Positions 1 to 9,145 are shown, counted from the first letter of the stretch. The stretch: DNA of 64,000 nt from Aestuariivita sp964402685 (GCA_964402685.1 CAYODE010000001.1:1-64000), one strand, 5' to 3'. The notes: generated by a model not told the origin, from the sequence alone. Numbers and translations are program-made.

Positions 1-538
1 GGATGCCGCCGACAACATCCACGCCCATATCCAGTGCGCGGATTGTGTTTTGCATCGCTGTCGCGTCGCGTAGAACGCCGTCCTGGGGGAAGGCGACCAA
101 CTGCAGATCAATGTGGTCTTTGACCTGCTCACGCACCTCCAGAAGCGCTTGAACGCCTGTCAGTTTGTCGTCGCAGGTATCCACGTGGCTTCGGATGGCA
201 CCGATGCCCTTTGCAACCGCCAGTTCGCAATACCGTAAAGCGCGTGCGACGATGTCTTCAACCGACTGAATATCTTTCAGCTCTCCCCATAGCGCGATGC
301 CTTCCAGTAAGGTGCCCGACACGTTCATCCGGGGTGTGCCTAACGACAGCGTCGCATCCATATGGAAATGCGGATCCACAAAGGGCGGAGAGACTAGATA
401 ACCCGCTGCGTCGGTAACCTCCTTGGCTTCCGCGTCAATACCGCGTTCCACTGCAACGATTTTACCGTCACGGCATGCGATATCCATTTCGGTTTGCCCA
501 TCGGTGAGAGCCGCGTTTTTGATCACCAGATCGAACAT
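1..538 (-). CDS. codA: Cytosine deaminase-like amidohydrolase, C-terminal part outside the window
   Basis: Metal-dependent amidohydrolase expected to deaminate cytosine or a related N-heterocycle in the cytoplasm. About 179 N-terminal residues are present and the 3' end runs off the left edge. The start (ATG at 538-536) is followed by a short beta-rich region and then the metal-binding HxH in PHFHMDATLS (His57 and His59), followed by the CodA-like stretch LGTPRMNVSGTL. A further conserved HVD lies near residue 120. It begins 9 bp after the upstream permease stop, as the last visible gene of the nucleoside/nucleobase ABC operon, which supports a role in salvage of the imported base. Other members of the family act on isocytosine, creatinine or triazine derivatives, so the exact substrate is inferred. 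Confidence 0.85.
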   Translation of the reverse strand, partial: MFDLVIKNAALTDGQTEMDIACRDGKIVAVERGIDAEAKEVTDAAGYLVSPPFVDPHFHMDATLSLGTPRMNVSGTLLEGIALWGELKDIQSVEDIVARALRYCELAVAKGIGAIRSHVDTCDDKLTGVQALLEVREQVKDHIDLQLVAFPQDGVLRDATAMQNTIRALDMGVDVVGGI

Positions 539-547
539 GGCAGTCTC

Positions 548-1492
548 CTATCGTTGTCCTTTGAACCAAGGCGTCAGTAGGGCACGGGGGTAATCCGCTG
601 AACGCGCCGCTAAGACCAGAGCGATGATTGACAAAATGTACGGCGCCATCAAGAAGGTCTGCCCCGGTACCAGCGCGCCCATTTCGGTCTGCAGTCTTAC
701 TTGCAGCGCATCGAACGCGCCGAAAAGCAGCGCACCAAACAGGGCTTTGCCTGGCCTCCAACTGGCGAAGATGACCAATGCAATGCAAACCCATCCACGT
801 CCGTTCACCATTCCAAAGAAAAACGCGTCAAAAGCGGACATCGTCAAAAATGCGCCGCCGAGTGCCATGAGTGCAGACCCTGCAACAATTGCGCCCATCC
901 GCAGTCCATAGACCGAGAGGCCTTGTGCATCCACGCTGTCTGGATTGTCGCCCACCGCTTTGATCGCAACACCAAGCGCAGTGCGTTGAAACACGTACCA
1001 GACCAGCAGAACCATCAACAGGGCCAGCCAAGTTAGCGCTGTTTGCTGAAACAGGGCCGGGCCCAGAAAGGGCAGCTCAGAAAGGATAGGGAGATCGAGT
1101 GCCTGAAAGGGCTCGATCCGCGGTGGCGACGAGACATTGGGCAATGCGGTTCGATAGGTGAAGTAACTGACAGATGTGGCGAAAAGCGTGATCCCAAGAC
1201 CAGAGACGTGTTGGGACAACCCCAACGGCACGGTTAGGATTGCATGCAGCAAACCAAAGAGCGCCCCGGCGCAGGCCGCCACAAGGACGCCGCCCCAAAG
1301 GCCGCTCCCCAGCCAGACCGCCATCCAGCCGCACATCGCGCCGACGACAAATATGCCTTCGATCCCCAAGTTCAGAACACCAGCTCTTTCACAAATTAGC
1401 GCCCCCAAAACCCCAAATATCAGCGGTGTCGCGATCCGAAGGGATGCGGCCCAGAAGCTTTCGCTCAGCAATATGTTCAACAGGTCCATCAT
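548..1492 (-). CDS. Nucleoside/simple-sugar ABC transporter permease (second permease)
   Basis: Inner-membrane permease of a BMP-type ABC importer for nucleosides or nucleobases, about 314 residues. It is strongly hydrophobic, with 8-10 likely membrane spans and the family stretch ERAGVLNLGIEGIF near residues 35-48, typical of the NupQ/YufQ type. The start chosen is the ATG at 1492-1490, which overlaps the stop of the upstream permease as ATGA; a more upstream start is possible in frame but would extend deep into that gene. It is translationally coupled to the other permease and precedes the cytosine deaminase gene by 9 bp. Confidence 0.9.
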   Translation of the reverse strand: MMDLLNILLSESFWAASLRIATPLIFGVLGALICERAGVLNLGIEGIFVVGAMCGWMAVWLGSGLWGGVLVAACAGALFGLLHAILTVPLGLSQHVSGLGITLFATSVSYFTYRTALPNVSSPPRIEPFQALDLPILSELPFLGPALFQQTALTWLALLMVLLVWYVFQRTALGVAIKAVGDNPDSVDAQGLSVYGLRMGAIVAGSALMALGGAFLTMSAFDAFFFGMVNGRGWVCIALVIFASWRPGKALFGALLFGAFDALQVRLQTEMGALVPGQTFLMAPYILSIIALVLAARSADYPRALLTPWFKGQR

Positions 1493-2562
1493 GTCGCCGC
1501 ACCTGCCTTGCCTGATCTGACAATGCGGTACTTGGCGATAAACCCGCCAACGAGCACGCAAAGCAAGGAGACTGAGACAACAAGATCTGCAAGGAACGAA
1601 GATACGCCCATCGCACGGCTCATACCATCTGCGCCGACAAACACCGACGCGATGAACAACGCCGCGATGACTACACCAATCGGAGACAAACCGGCCAGCA
1701 TGGCCACTACGATGCCCGTATACCCAAAGCCAGGGGACAGATCGGCGGTCAAATAGCCTTTGAGACCAGCAACCTCACTGACGCCTGCCAAACCCGCGAG
1801 GCCGCCCGAGATTATCGCCACGCCAAAAAGCGAGCGGTTCACATTGATCCCGGCGTGGCGCGCGGCAGCGGCGTTTTCCCCGACGGCGCGCAGTTTGAAT
1901 CCCCAAACCGAACGCGCCAACATAAACTGCGCGATGACAGCGAGTACCACGGCAAGGATAAGCCCCGAGTGTACGCGCATGCGGTCCATCAGCGGTGGCA
2001 GCATGCCCTGATCCAAAACTGGCGCTGACTGAGGCCAGCCAAGGCTCATTGGATCTTGCAGCGGACCTTCAAGCATCATCTGCACAAAAATCAGAATGAT
2101 GAAGTTCAATAGGAGCGTGGTGACAACCTCATCCGCGCCAAACTTGACTTTCAAATACGTGGGCGCGGCCATTCCCGCAGCACCGGCGGCCGCTCCCAGT
2201 ATGATGATTATCGGAAGCAGTAGGATCCCGGAAATGTCCAAGAGACCGGACCCCACGGCAACAGCCGCCATAGCCCCAAGATAGAGTTGCCCTTCGCCCC
2301 CGATGTTCCACAGCTTTGCGCGAAAGGCCAAAGCAGCAGCAAGTCCGGTAAAGATCAGCGGCGTCGCCCGGGTCAGCATCTCGGTGATGGCAAAGACGGA
2401 CCCGAATACGCCTTTGAACATTTCGCCATAGGCTGTGATCGGGTTGGCTCCGGCGGCCAGCAACGGGATCGCAGCAAACGCAAGCGAGATCAGCGCTGAC
2501 AGAACCGGTACGCCGACGGAGAAAGCTTTTGAGGTCGCCTCACGCGGTTCAATTCGGATCAT
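1489..2562 (-). CDS. Nucleoside/simple-sugar ABC transporter permease (first permease)
   Basis: Partner inner-membrane permease of the same importer, 357 residues, NupP/YufP type. Multiple hydrophobic spans are visible, together with the family stretch LAFRAKLWNIGGEGQLYLGA near residues 80-100. The ATG at 2562-2560 overlaps the ATPase stop (ATGA) and its own stop overlaps the second permease in the same way, so the three genes are translationally coupled. Two permeases of unequal length with one double-ATPase is the usual arrangement of BMP-type nucleoside importers. Confidence 0.9.
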   Translation of the reverse strand: MIRIEPREATSKAFSVGVPVLSALISLAFAAIPLLAAGANPITAYGEMFKGVFGSVFAITEMLTRATPLIFTGLAAALAFRAKLWNIGGEGQLYLGAMAAVAVGSGLLDISGILLLPIIIILGAAAGAAGMAAPTYLKVKFGADEVVTTLLLNFIILIFVQMMLEGPLQDPMSLGWPQSAPVLDQGMLPPLMDRMRVHSGLILAVVLAVIAQFMLARSVWGFKLRAVGENAAAARHAGINVNRSLFGVAIISGGLAGLAGVSEVAGLKGYLTADLSPGFGYTGIVVAMLAGLSPIGVVIAALFIASVFVGADGMSRAMGVSSFLADLVVSVSLLCVLVGGFIAKYRIVRSGKAGAAT

Positions 2563-4076
2563 ACCGCAACCCCCGCCATCATAAGACCGATTTGTTCGCG
2601 ATCATTGATTGGGGCCTCTGTCATCTGTCCATCCCGGATCACGACAATCCTGTCAGCCAAGCCAAGAATTTCGTCCAAATCCTCTGAAATCAAAATAACT
2701 CCGGCGCCGCGCGCCCGCGCCTCAAGCAACCTGCGCCCAACCGTGGCTGCCGCCCCCATGTCCAAGCCACGAGTGGGCTGATTGGCGAGGATCAACCGTG
2801 GGGACCGTTCAAAGACGCGGGCAAGGATCAGCTTTTGTATGTTTCCGCCAGAGAGCAATCGCGCTGACGCATCTACCCCTGGACCACGCACATCATACGC
2901 TTGCGCCAACCGTGCTGCATTTTCGGATATGGCCTCTCGTCGCAAAAGGCCACGAGACTGGATTTCGGGGTCATCAAGACGTTCGATCACCATGTTTTCC
3001 GCCACGCTCATAGCGCCAACGATACCTTCATGGTGCCGGTCCTCTGGAATGCGTCCGACACCGGCCTCAACCATACGTGACGGCGTTGGTCGCGATATGT
3101 CCTGTTCGTCTATTGCGATCGTACCCGAAGTTGGTTGAACGAGACCTGCAATAACCTGAGCAAGCCCGCTTTGCCCGTTTCCTGAGATACCCGCAATGCC
3201 CAGGATTTCGTTCGAATTGACGGTCAGGCTCACGTGGTCAAGCGTCTCGCGCTGCGAGCGCCCCGGGACCGACACATTCATTAGCCTCAGAACCGGCACA
3301 CCAGGTGACATCTCTTGCCGGGCTACTTTTGGTGTGTCGGCGCCAACCATCATGCGCGCAATCTTCGCTTCATCCGCTTCCGCGGTTGCCATTTCACCAA
3401 CTTTTCTTCCATGGCGAAGGACAGCGATCCGATCTGAAAACTCCAGCACTTCACGCAGCTTGTGACTGATGAAAATGACGGACAAACCCTCTTTGATCAT
3501 GGATCGGATGTTGCCGAACAGCGTGTCCGCCTCTTGCGGGGTCAGCACCGCTGTAGGTTCGTCCAACACGAGGATGCGCGCATCGCGATAGAGCGCTTTG
3601 AGGATTTCCACCCGTTGGCGTTCGCCGACGGAGAGCTGCCCGACCGGCACGCTCAGTGGGGCCTTCAGACCGCTTCGTTCAATGATACCTTCAATCTTTT
3701 TTTGAGCCGCTCTGCGATTGCGTTTGATCGATCGCAGCGGCTCGGATCCCAAGGTTATGTTGTCGAGCGCATTGATGTTCTCCGCCAGGGCAAAATGCTG
3801 GTGGACCATGCCGATTCCCGCCGCGAGGGCAGCTTGCGGGTGGCCAAGCGGCAACGCATGCAGATCTCCGTTCGTGTCCGCGACCTCGACCGTTCCGGCA
3901 TCAGGCAAGTAATGCCCAAACAGCATGTTCATCAGCGTCGTTTTGCCTGCCCCGTTTTCACCGAGCAAAGCCAGCACTTCGCCTTTTTGCAACGTCAAGG
4001 AAACGTCATCATTCGCAATAACGGAACCAAAGCGTTTGCTGAGGCCGTTCAGCCTTAGGACTGCGTCTTTTGTCAT
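2559..4076 (-). CDS. Nucleoside/simple-sugar ABC transporter ATP-binding protein (two fused ATPase domains)
   Basis: Cytoplasmic energising subunit, 505 residues, with two tandem ATPase domains. The first is canonical: Walker A GENGAGKT at residues 39-46, signature LSVGERQR and Walker B ILVLDEPT. The second has the altered P-loop GISGNGQSG, signature LLSGGNIQK and LILANQPTRGLD, which is the normal divergent second half of RbsA/BmpB-like ATPases and not decay. It sits between the solute-binding protein gene (hairpin at 4084-4106 between them) and the two permeases. Confidence 0.93.
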   Translation of the reverse strand: MTKDAVLRLNGLSKRFGSVIANDDVSLTLQKGEVLALLGENGAGKTTLMNMLFGHYLPDAGTVEVADTNGDLHALPLGHPQAALAAGIGMVHQHFALAENINALDNITLGSEPLRSIKRNRRAAQKKIEGIIERSGLKAPLSVPVGQLSVGERQRVEILKALYRDARILVLDEPTAVLTPQEADTLFGNIRSMIKEGLSVIFISHKLREVLEFSDRIAVLRHGRKVGEMATAEADEAKIARMMVGADTPKVARQEMSPGVPVLRLMNVSVPGRSQRETLDHVSLTVNSNEILGIAGISGNGQSGLAQVIAGLVQPTSGTIAIDEQDISRPTPSRMVEAGVGRIPEDRHHEGIVGAMSVAENMVIERLDDPEIQSRGLLRREAISENAARLAQAYDVRGPGVDASARLLSGGNIQKLILARVFERSPRLILANQPTRGLDMGAAATVGRRLLEARARGAGVILISEDLDEILGLADRIVVIRDGQMTEAPINDREQIGLMMAGVAV

Positions 4077-4083
4077 AAGAAAG

Positions 4084-4106
4084 GGGCCAGCCAGACCGGC
4101 TGGCCC
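4084..4106 (-). terminator. Intercistronic hairpin behind the solute-binding protein gene
   Basis: Perfect 9-bp stem GGGCCAGCC/GGCTGGCCC with a 5-nt loop, between the stop of the binding-protein gene and the ATPase start. On the minus strand it is followed by CCCCTTTCTT, so it can act as a leaky terminator or as a 3' mRNA stabiliser, as commonly seen behind binding-protein genes that need higher expression than the transporter. Confidence 0.6.
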
Positions 4107-4113
4107 AACGGCC

Positions 4114-5100
4114 TCAGTTGTCGGAAACAGGGCGCTGATCGTTGACGTTCACGCGAAACAGCCCGCCCAGGATATCCGCCTCCTTGGCTTTTACAGCGGC
4201 AACTGTTTCTGGCGCGATCAGGCTTTCATCCATCACCAGAGATCCACCACCAAAGGCCATGAAGCTGAACTGACCATAATCGATCGCTTCGAAATTACCT
4301 GCGGCAACGTTCTCAACCGCTTTATCGATGGTCGCTTCCATGTGCCAGATCGCCGATGCCAAAATCGTTCCTGGGTAATCGCCCGACGTGTCGATCACGT
4401 TGCCGATTGCGGGCACTCCGCGCTCCACCGCCGCGTCGGAGACGCCAAAGCGCTCAGCGTACATGACGTCAGCACCGGCATCCATCATGGCAAATGCGCT
4501 CTCTTTCGCTTTTGGCGGATCGTACCAGCTGTCGATGAAGTTCACGAGGAATTTGACATCCGGGTTTACCTCGCGTGCACCGTCCATAAAGGCGTGCATC
4601 AAGCGATTGACCTCTGGGATGGCGTAGCCGCCGACCATGCCAATCAGGTTGGATTCTGTTGCCGCCCCGGCAATCATACCAGACAGATAAGATGGTTCAT
4701 GGATCCAGTTGTCAAAAACCGCAAAGTTTGGCCCAACCGGTCCAAATGAGGATCCCATCAGAAAGGCAGTTTCCGGATAATCGCTCGCCACTTTGCGCGC
4801 GGCACGTTCCAGACCAAAGACTTCGCCTACGACAAGCTGCATGCCCTGCTCGGCATACTCGCGCATCACCCTCTCATAGTCGGTATTCGCGACGTTTTCC
4901 GAGAACGTGTATTCAATGTCACCCCTTTCAGCGGCGGCATTGAGAGCCTTGTGGATACGGCTGATCCATTGCTGTTCGACTGGCAAGGTATAGATAGCGG
5001 CGACCTTGATTGCTTCGGCTGCAGCAACGCCAGCAGAGGCAAGAGTGGAGGCAGCGACAGCGGCTGCTAGAAACACCCGTCTTGTGGCTCGAAAATTCAT
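4114..5100 (-). CDS. BMP family solute-binding lipoprotein-like protein (nucleoside/nucleobase uptake)
   Basis: Periplasmic substrate-binding subunit of the importer, 328 residues. The N-terminus MNFRATRRVFLAAAVAAS, followed by alanines to AAAEA, is a Sec- or Tat-type signal peptide with twin arginines; no lipobox cysteine is seen. The body matches the BMP/Med family (KVAAIYTLPVEQQW, then GEVFGLERAARKVA, then IGMVGGYAIPEVNRLM). ATG at 5100 is preferred over an in-frame GTG at 5106, since GGGGGAAAC lies about 9 nt upstream. It is the first gene of the minus-strand operon. The cytosine deaminase at the distal end suggests a nucleobase or nucleoside ligand. Confidence 0.88.
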   Translation of the reverse strand: MNFRATRRVFLAAAVAASTLASAGVAAAEAIKVAAIYTLPVEQQWISRIHKALNAAAERGDIEYTFSENVANTDYERVMREYAEQGMQLVVGEVFGLERAARKVASDYPETAFLMGSSFGPVGPNFAVFDNWIHEPSYLSGMIAGAATESNLIGMVGGYAIPEVNRLMHAFMDGAREVNPDVKFLVNFIDSWYDPPKAKESAFAMMDAGADVMYAERFGVSDAAVERGVPAIGNVIDTSGDYPGTILASAIWHMEATIDKAVENVAAGNFEAIDYGQFSFMAFGGGSLVMDESLIAPETVAAVKAKEADILGGLFRVNVNDQRPVSDN

Positions 5101-5400
5101 TGGCACGTTTCCCCCGTGTTGTTTGTTTGACCATATAGACGTGGCAACTTTTTCTCAGCCGGTCAAATTTCTTTCGTCAAGGCGGCCCCAATCGGTCGCT
5201 TCTTTAGTCGGATCGAGGGATGCTCGGACAAAAAAGTTCGAATGTGCAAATATTTTCGGCAGACTGCACCTTTGCATCAATAAATTGCAGCTGGTTACTG
5301 AGAGCTCACAAGCCGATGGTCGAGGAGCGCCGATAAGAACCTAAACCGAATTGCAGTTGTAGGAACATCTATGGATTGATCAAACTTGCCGACTTGCGCG
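5101..5400 (-). other. Intergenic promoter region of the nucleobase uptake operon
   Basis: About 300 bp without a credible gene between the binding-protein start and the 3' end of the ornithine decarboxylase-like gene, both on the minus strand. It should hold the operon promoter. I see no riboswitch, terminator or strong inverted repeat beyond a short CACG/CGTG pair flanking the ribosome binding site. Confidence 0.4.
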
Positions 5401-6531
5401 CTAATCCAATGCTGCCACTGTAATGGGATCGGTAAGTCCATAGCCATTAAACTGCGTCGAAAGGCTGGCCGAATACGCGCCCAACCCGCGAAATATGACG
5501 TAGTCTCCTTCTCGGGCACTTTGGGGCAAATGCAACGGCTCGGGTAGTTTGTCGATGCTGTCGCAAGTCGGGCCGAACACAGTAAACGACATAGGATCGC
5601 CTTCGCGCAGCGTTCCATCGGGCGCCAAAACCTGCACGCGATCCACCATCACCATGTCACGTGTCTCGGCCAAGCCGCCGTAGATGCCGTCGTTCAGGAA
5701 CATGTCTCCCCGGTCTCGGATCGCCTTGATCCGCGCGCCGATCGCGAAGGCGTCCGCCACCATCGCTCGCCCTGGTTCGCACAGCAGCTCTGGACATTGC
5801 CCATCGAAAGCTGTCGCCCCGGCTTGGGCGATGCCAAAGAATATCCGTTCCAAATCAGGCGCATCACCAACACGGTGCGATGCAAATCCACCACCAACAT
5901 TGAGGCGGGCAAGTTTGACATCTGCTGCCTTGGCAACGTCAGCTGCGATCCGAATGTAGCTTTCCCAAGCAAATGGATCGTCGCATTGCGTGCCAGGGTG
6001 GAAGGCCAAGGACGGTAGAAAGCCCATGTCACGGACCTGCCCTAACAGAGTAACGGCCTCTTTTGGTCCGACACCGAACTTCGATCCGAAATCATATGCC
6101 GCACCGCTGACGGGCAAGGCAAGACGCACTGTGATTTCGCGGTCTCTCGGGACGTCTGAAAGCTTCTCCAACTCCTTTGAGCAATCAATTGAATAGGAAG
6201 CCACCCCGAGAGAGATGGCCGTTGCCACTTCGTCGCGAGATCGAACCGGGTTATTGTAATGCAAAACGGCCGAAGTGCTAACGGCTCGCACGGCCATCAT
6301 TTCTTTTGGGCTGGCAACGTCAAAGGCTGTTACGCCTGCTGACACGAGGTTCGCCAAAACCTCGGACCCAGAATTGGCTTTGACCGCATAAGTAACGAGC
6401 CCCGGAAAACCATCCAAAAACCGCCGCGCTGTTTCATTAAGAACCATAGGAGCGAAATAAAACATAACTTCATCTGGTGTCTGTCGGCTCAAATGCACCG
6501 CCGGGGTAGGCCAATGCGGAAGTTCGTGCAT
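5401..6531 (-). CDS. Ornithine/diaminopimelate-type PLP decarboxylase, probably ornithine decarboxylase
   Basis: Fold-III (alanine racemase-type) PLP decarboxylase, 376 residues, likely converting ornithine (or lysine) to putrescine (cadaverine). Schiff-base lysine is Lys51 in TYAVKAN. The glycine-rich PLP phosphate site is in LNVGGGFAS. The substrate-binding/catalytic cysteine is Cys323 in FGPTCDSID, followed by the GAYSASLSTQFNGYG C-terminus typical of ornithine decarboxylases. ATG at 6531 has GAGG six bases upstream and is preferred over an in-frame GTG at 6543. It is divergent from an Lrp/AsnC regulator that probably controls it. Lysine versus ornithine specificity cannot be told by eye. 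Confidence 0.88.
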   Translation of the reverse strand: MHELPHWPTPAVHLSRQTPDEVMFYFAPMVLNETARRFLDGFPGLVTYAVKANSGSEVLANLVSAGVTAFDVASPKEMMAVRAVSTSAVLHYNNPVRSRDEVATAISLGVASYSIDCSKELEKLSDVPRDREITVRLALPVSGAAYDFGSKFGVGPKEAVTLLGQVRDMGFLPSLAFHPGTQCDDPFAWESYIRIAADVAKAADVKLARLNVGGGFASHRVGDAPDLERIFFGIAQAGATAFDGQCPELLCEPGRAMVADAFAIGARIKAIRDRGDMFLNDGIYGGLAETRDMVMVDRVQVLAPDGTLREGDPMSFTVFGPTCDSIDKLPEPLHLPQSAREGDYVIFRGLGAYSASLSTQFNGYGLTDPITVAALD

Positions 6532-6569
6532 GGATCGCCTCACTGCTTTTTCTTAATTGATCCATAGTT

Positions 6570-6610
6570 TTTCGTCGATCTCACCTAAAGATTTGACTAA
6601 AACGACGAAA
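6570..6610. promoter_or_regulatory. Inverted repeat in the divergent decarboxylase/Lrp promoter
   Basis: Arms TTTCGTCG (6570-6577) and CGACGAAA (6603-6610) are exact complements separated by 25 bp of AT-rich DNA, between the two divergent starts. The spacing suits two half-sites on adjacent helical turns, as bound by octameric Lrp/AsnC regulators. Candidate operator for the adjacent regulator gene. Confidence 0.45.
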
Positions 6611-6635
6611 TAACTGAACAAAATGATAGAAAATA

Positions 6636-7067
6636 ATGCAATTAGACGAGAAAGATCAAAAACTCCTGTCTCTCTTGCAGGGCAACGCGCGGTTACCGAT
6701 CGCAACCTTGGCGCGTGAGTTGGGTTTGGCTCGGACCACAGTTCAATCGCGTATCGAACGCATGGAAGCGCAGGGTGTGATTGTCGGCTACTCGGTCAGA
6801 TTGAGCCACAAGGCGCAGGCACCGATCCGCGCAACCGTTCTGATTGCCATCGAGCCGCGAACAGGCCCTACAGTTCTGTCGCGCCTCCGCTCATTGCCGT
6901 CGGTCAAAACTGTGAACACTACCTCAGGTCGGTTTGATCTCATTGCGCTGATCGAAGCGACGGACACGGAGGCTCTGGACGATGCCCTAGATAGGATAGG
7001 GGAGGCCAAGGGCGTAAAGAGCTCTGAAAGCTTGATTCATTTGTCGACCAAACTTGATCGAGGATGA
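6636..7067 (+). CDS. Lrp/AsnC family transcriptional regulator
   Basis: DNA-binding amino-acid-responsive regulator, 143 residues, the usual family length. An N-terminal winged helix-turn-helix (residues about 5-60; LARELGLARTTVQSRIERM) is followed by the RAM ligand-binding domain (ATVLIAIEP to SSESLIHL). It starts at the ATG at 6636, facing away from the PLP decarboxylase gene with 104 bp between start codons; the inverted repeat there is a candidate operator. Local control of the decarboxylase by its amino-acid substrate is inferred from the arrangement. Confidence 0.93.
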   Translation: MQLDEKDQKLLSLLQGNARLPIATLARELGLARTTVQSRIERMEAQGVIVGYSVRLSHKAQAPIRATVLIAIEPRTGPTVLSRLRSLPSVKTVNTTSGRFDLIALIEATDTEALDDALDRIGEAKGVKSSESLIHLSTKLDRG

Positions 7068-7146
7068 CAAGTCACACTCTGCTTGCTCGGCCGTTTGGAA
7101 CGCCTCACCTTGCGATCTAAGGAGCAATAAATTTGTGACCTTCACT

Positions 7147-7902
7147 TCAGATATTCTGATATCTGTCTTGAAGGTCTTTCAGAGCCCAACGATAAGGTGC
7201 AGGACCAAAGCTGACCCGAGATGCGCCAAGTTCTGCTGCCTGCTGAACGCTCTTGAGCCCTCCCATCATCATCACGTTCACGGGCAGACCAGACGCTTCG
7301 ACGATGCTTGCGACAAGCGTGGGCTCTGTTAGGCCTGGGATGAAAAAGCAGTCAGCGCCAGCGTCTCGATAAGCCACTTCTCGTTCTTTCGCTTCCATCA
7401 AGAGATCTCCGTGTGTTGATGGGTCTGTGCTCAGGAACAGGTCAGTGCGTGCATTCATAAAGATAGGGACGCCTTCTTGTCTCGCCATAGTCTTTATCGT
7501 TCGGATCCGATCCGCCTGTTCAGACATCGGATAAAGACCCTCACCCTGGACGATCCGGTCTTCGAAATTGATGCCGACAGCGCCCGCGCGGATAACTTTG
7601 CGCACATTCTCCGCGAGGTCGCTTCCCCCTGCGGCGTACCCACCTTCAAAGTCAACGGTCACAGGCACTTCTACGGTTGCACAAATGCGTTCAACAATCG
7701 TCAGCAGCAATGCGAGAGGGATTTCTTCTCCATCGGCAAAACCTTGTGCCGCCGCAACCGACCAGCTTCCTGTTGCAACAGCATTTGCCCCGGCTTTGGC
7801 AACGGCCTTCGCCGTGCCGGCGTCCCAAATGTTATAAAGAACGACTGGGTTGCCCTTTTGGTGCAAGGCCGAAAACTTCTCAGCTTTCTGAGCTTGTGAC
7901 AT
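7147..7902 (-). CDS. Isocitrate lyase/PEP mutase superfamily protein
   Basis: TIM-barrel enzyme of the PEP mutase/isocitrate lyase superfamily, 251 residues, in the size class of carboxyphosphonoenolpyruvate mutase-like and oxaloacetate decarboxylase-like members. Visible motifs are VTVDFEGGYA (metal-binding acidic residues), INFEDRI and the FMNARTD strand. The KKCGH lyase motif of true isocitrate lyases is not seen, so C-C cleavage or P-C chemistry on an unknown 2-oxoacid is possible. ATG at 7902 is preferred over an upstream start at 7932. It overlaps the end of ada by 23 bp, implying co-transcription and coupled translation. Confidence 0.82.
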   Translation of the reverse strand: MSQAQKAEKFSALHQKGNPVVLYNIWDAGTAKAVAKAGANAVATGSWSVAAAQGFADGEEIPLALLLTIVERICATVEVPVTVDFEGGYAAGGSDLAENVRKVIRAGAVGINFEDRIVQGEGLYPMSEQADRIRTIKTMARQEGVPIFMNARTDLFLSTDPSTHGDLLMEAKEREVAYRDAGADCFFIPGLTEPTLVASIVEASGLPVNVMMMGGLKSVQQAAELGASRVSFGPAPYRWALKDLQDRYQNI

Positions 7903-8974
7903 GAGCGTCTCTCTCTTCTGGGGAGCGCACATACTGCCGCTCGATTTCGATAAGTTTTTGTTTTCGCCAAAGTCCGCCGCCGTAACCGGTCAATGACCCG
8001 TCGGCGCCAAGCACGCGATGGCACGGAATAACGATCGCAATCTGGTTCGCTCCATTTGCGCGTGCCACGGCACGGACTGCCGCCGGGCGGCCCAGCTTCC
8101 TTGCAATATTGGAATAAGTCTGTGTGTGACCCGCCGGGATTTTGCGCAACGCGTCCCAAACGGTTCTGGTAAATTCTGACCCATGATACGCAATCGGTGT
8201 TTCGAAGACGGGTAGCTTGCCTGCAAAAAAGGCCGCCAACTCGGTGCGTATCTGATCGGACACTTGCGTGCGGCCAATTCCGATGCGGCCTTTTGCTACG
8301 GCTGTTAGCCGCGTGATCTCTCTCGGAAGCGCTTTTCGCTCAAAGAATTCCAAAAGATGCAGATGGGATGCGTCACAGATCGAAATCATATCGCCAAGTG
8401 GTGTCGAGACCCAATCGACAAAGAGGAGGGGATCGGACGACAGGTGACCGGGTGATTTTCCGATCAATTTCAGGATGGCGGTTCTGAACGCACTGGGAGA
8501 GTCAAAGCCGGCATCCAATTGACCCTCAATCACAGCTCCACCGCGAGAAAGCGTCTCAAAGCCTTCTCGTAGTCGTCTTTGTCTGGCCATTTCCAGAAAG
8601 GTCATTCCGAACTGGCGTTTGAAGCTCCGACGAATGGTGGACAGATCGAACCCCATGCGTTCAATGTCACCTTCCCTCCAACGGTAATCTGGCCGTTCGT
8701 CGAGTGCTGCAAGCAAAGACGCAATGGCAGGATCAGCCATCGCCATAGGTTCTAACGGATGGCACCTCTTGCATGCGCGATAACCGGCTTCGATGCACTC
8801 ACCGACGGTTCCAAAGAAGGTGCAGTTTTCCTTCTTGGGCTTTCGCGCAGGGCATGTCAGACGACAGAATACGCCTGTTGAGGACACACAGACGAACGCC
8901 TGCCCATCGAAACGCGCGTTTCGGTCAAGAAGGGCTTGGTAGAGTGTGTCGTGGTTTGGCAAGTCAAAGAGCAT
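7880..8974 (-). CDS. ada: Ada: methylphosphotriester sensor, AraC-type activator and O6-methylguanine-DNA methyltransferase
   Basis: Adaptive-response regulator and repair enzyme, 364 residues (E. coli Ada is 354). The N-terminal zinc domain carries Cys37, Cys41, Cys68 and Cys71 (FCRLTC and CKRC), matching the four metal and methyl-acceptor cysteines. It is followed by an AraC helix-turn-helix (about residues 85-185, WREGDIERMGF to FRTAILKLIGKSP) and a C-terminal methyltransferase domain with the acceptor Cys318 in IPCHRVLG. It transfers methyl groups from damaged DNA to itself and should activate repair genes. It is followed with overlap by the PEP-mutase-like gene, whose link to alkylation repair is not obvious. 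Confidence 0.96.
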   Translation of the reverse strand: MLFDLPNHDTLYQALLDRNARFDGQAFVCVSSTGVFCRLTCPARKPKKENCTFFGTVGECIEAGYRACKRCHPLEPMAMADPAIASLLAALDERPDYRWREGDIERMGFDLSTIRRSFKRQFGMTFLEMARQRRLREGFETLSRGGAVIEGQLDAGFDSPSAFRTAILKLIGKSPGHLSSDPLLFVDWVSTPLGDMISICDASHLHLLEFFERKALPREITRLTAVAKGRIGIGRTQVSDQIRTELAAFFAGKLPVFETPIAYHGSEFTRTVWDALRKIPAGHTQTYSNIARKLGRPAAVRAVARANGANQIAIVIPCHRVLGADGSLTGYGGGLWRKQKLIEIERQYVRSPEERDAHVTSSES

Positions 8975-9145
8975 GGAAGTAGATTTATCACATACAATAG
9001 ACCGTGCCGCCTCTAATCAGGCATCAATTTTTGTAATCCTTAGAAAGCGACTTTTTCCAAGTGCGTCCGCTAAATCAGTGGTTTCATTTTGTTCTATCTG
9101 TAAGCCGATTTCCCTGTCCTGGGATTTCAGCTTTGAGGGTGGTTT

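Noticed and set aside
3925..4749. Plus-strand 274-codon open frame
   Set aside because: Antisense to the clearly conserved ATPase and binding-protein genes; no ribosome binding site or recognised domain.
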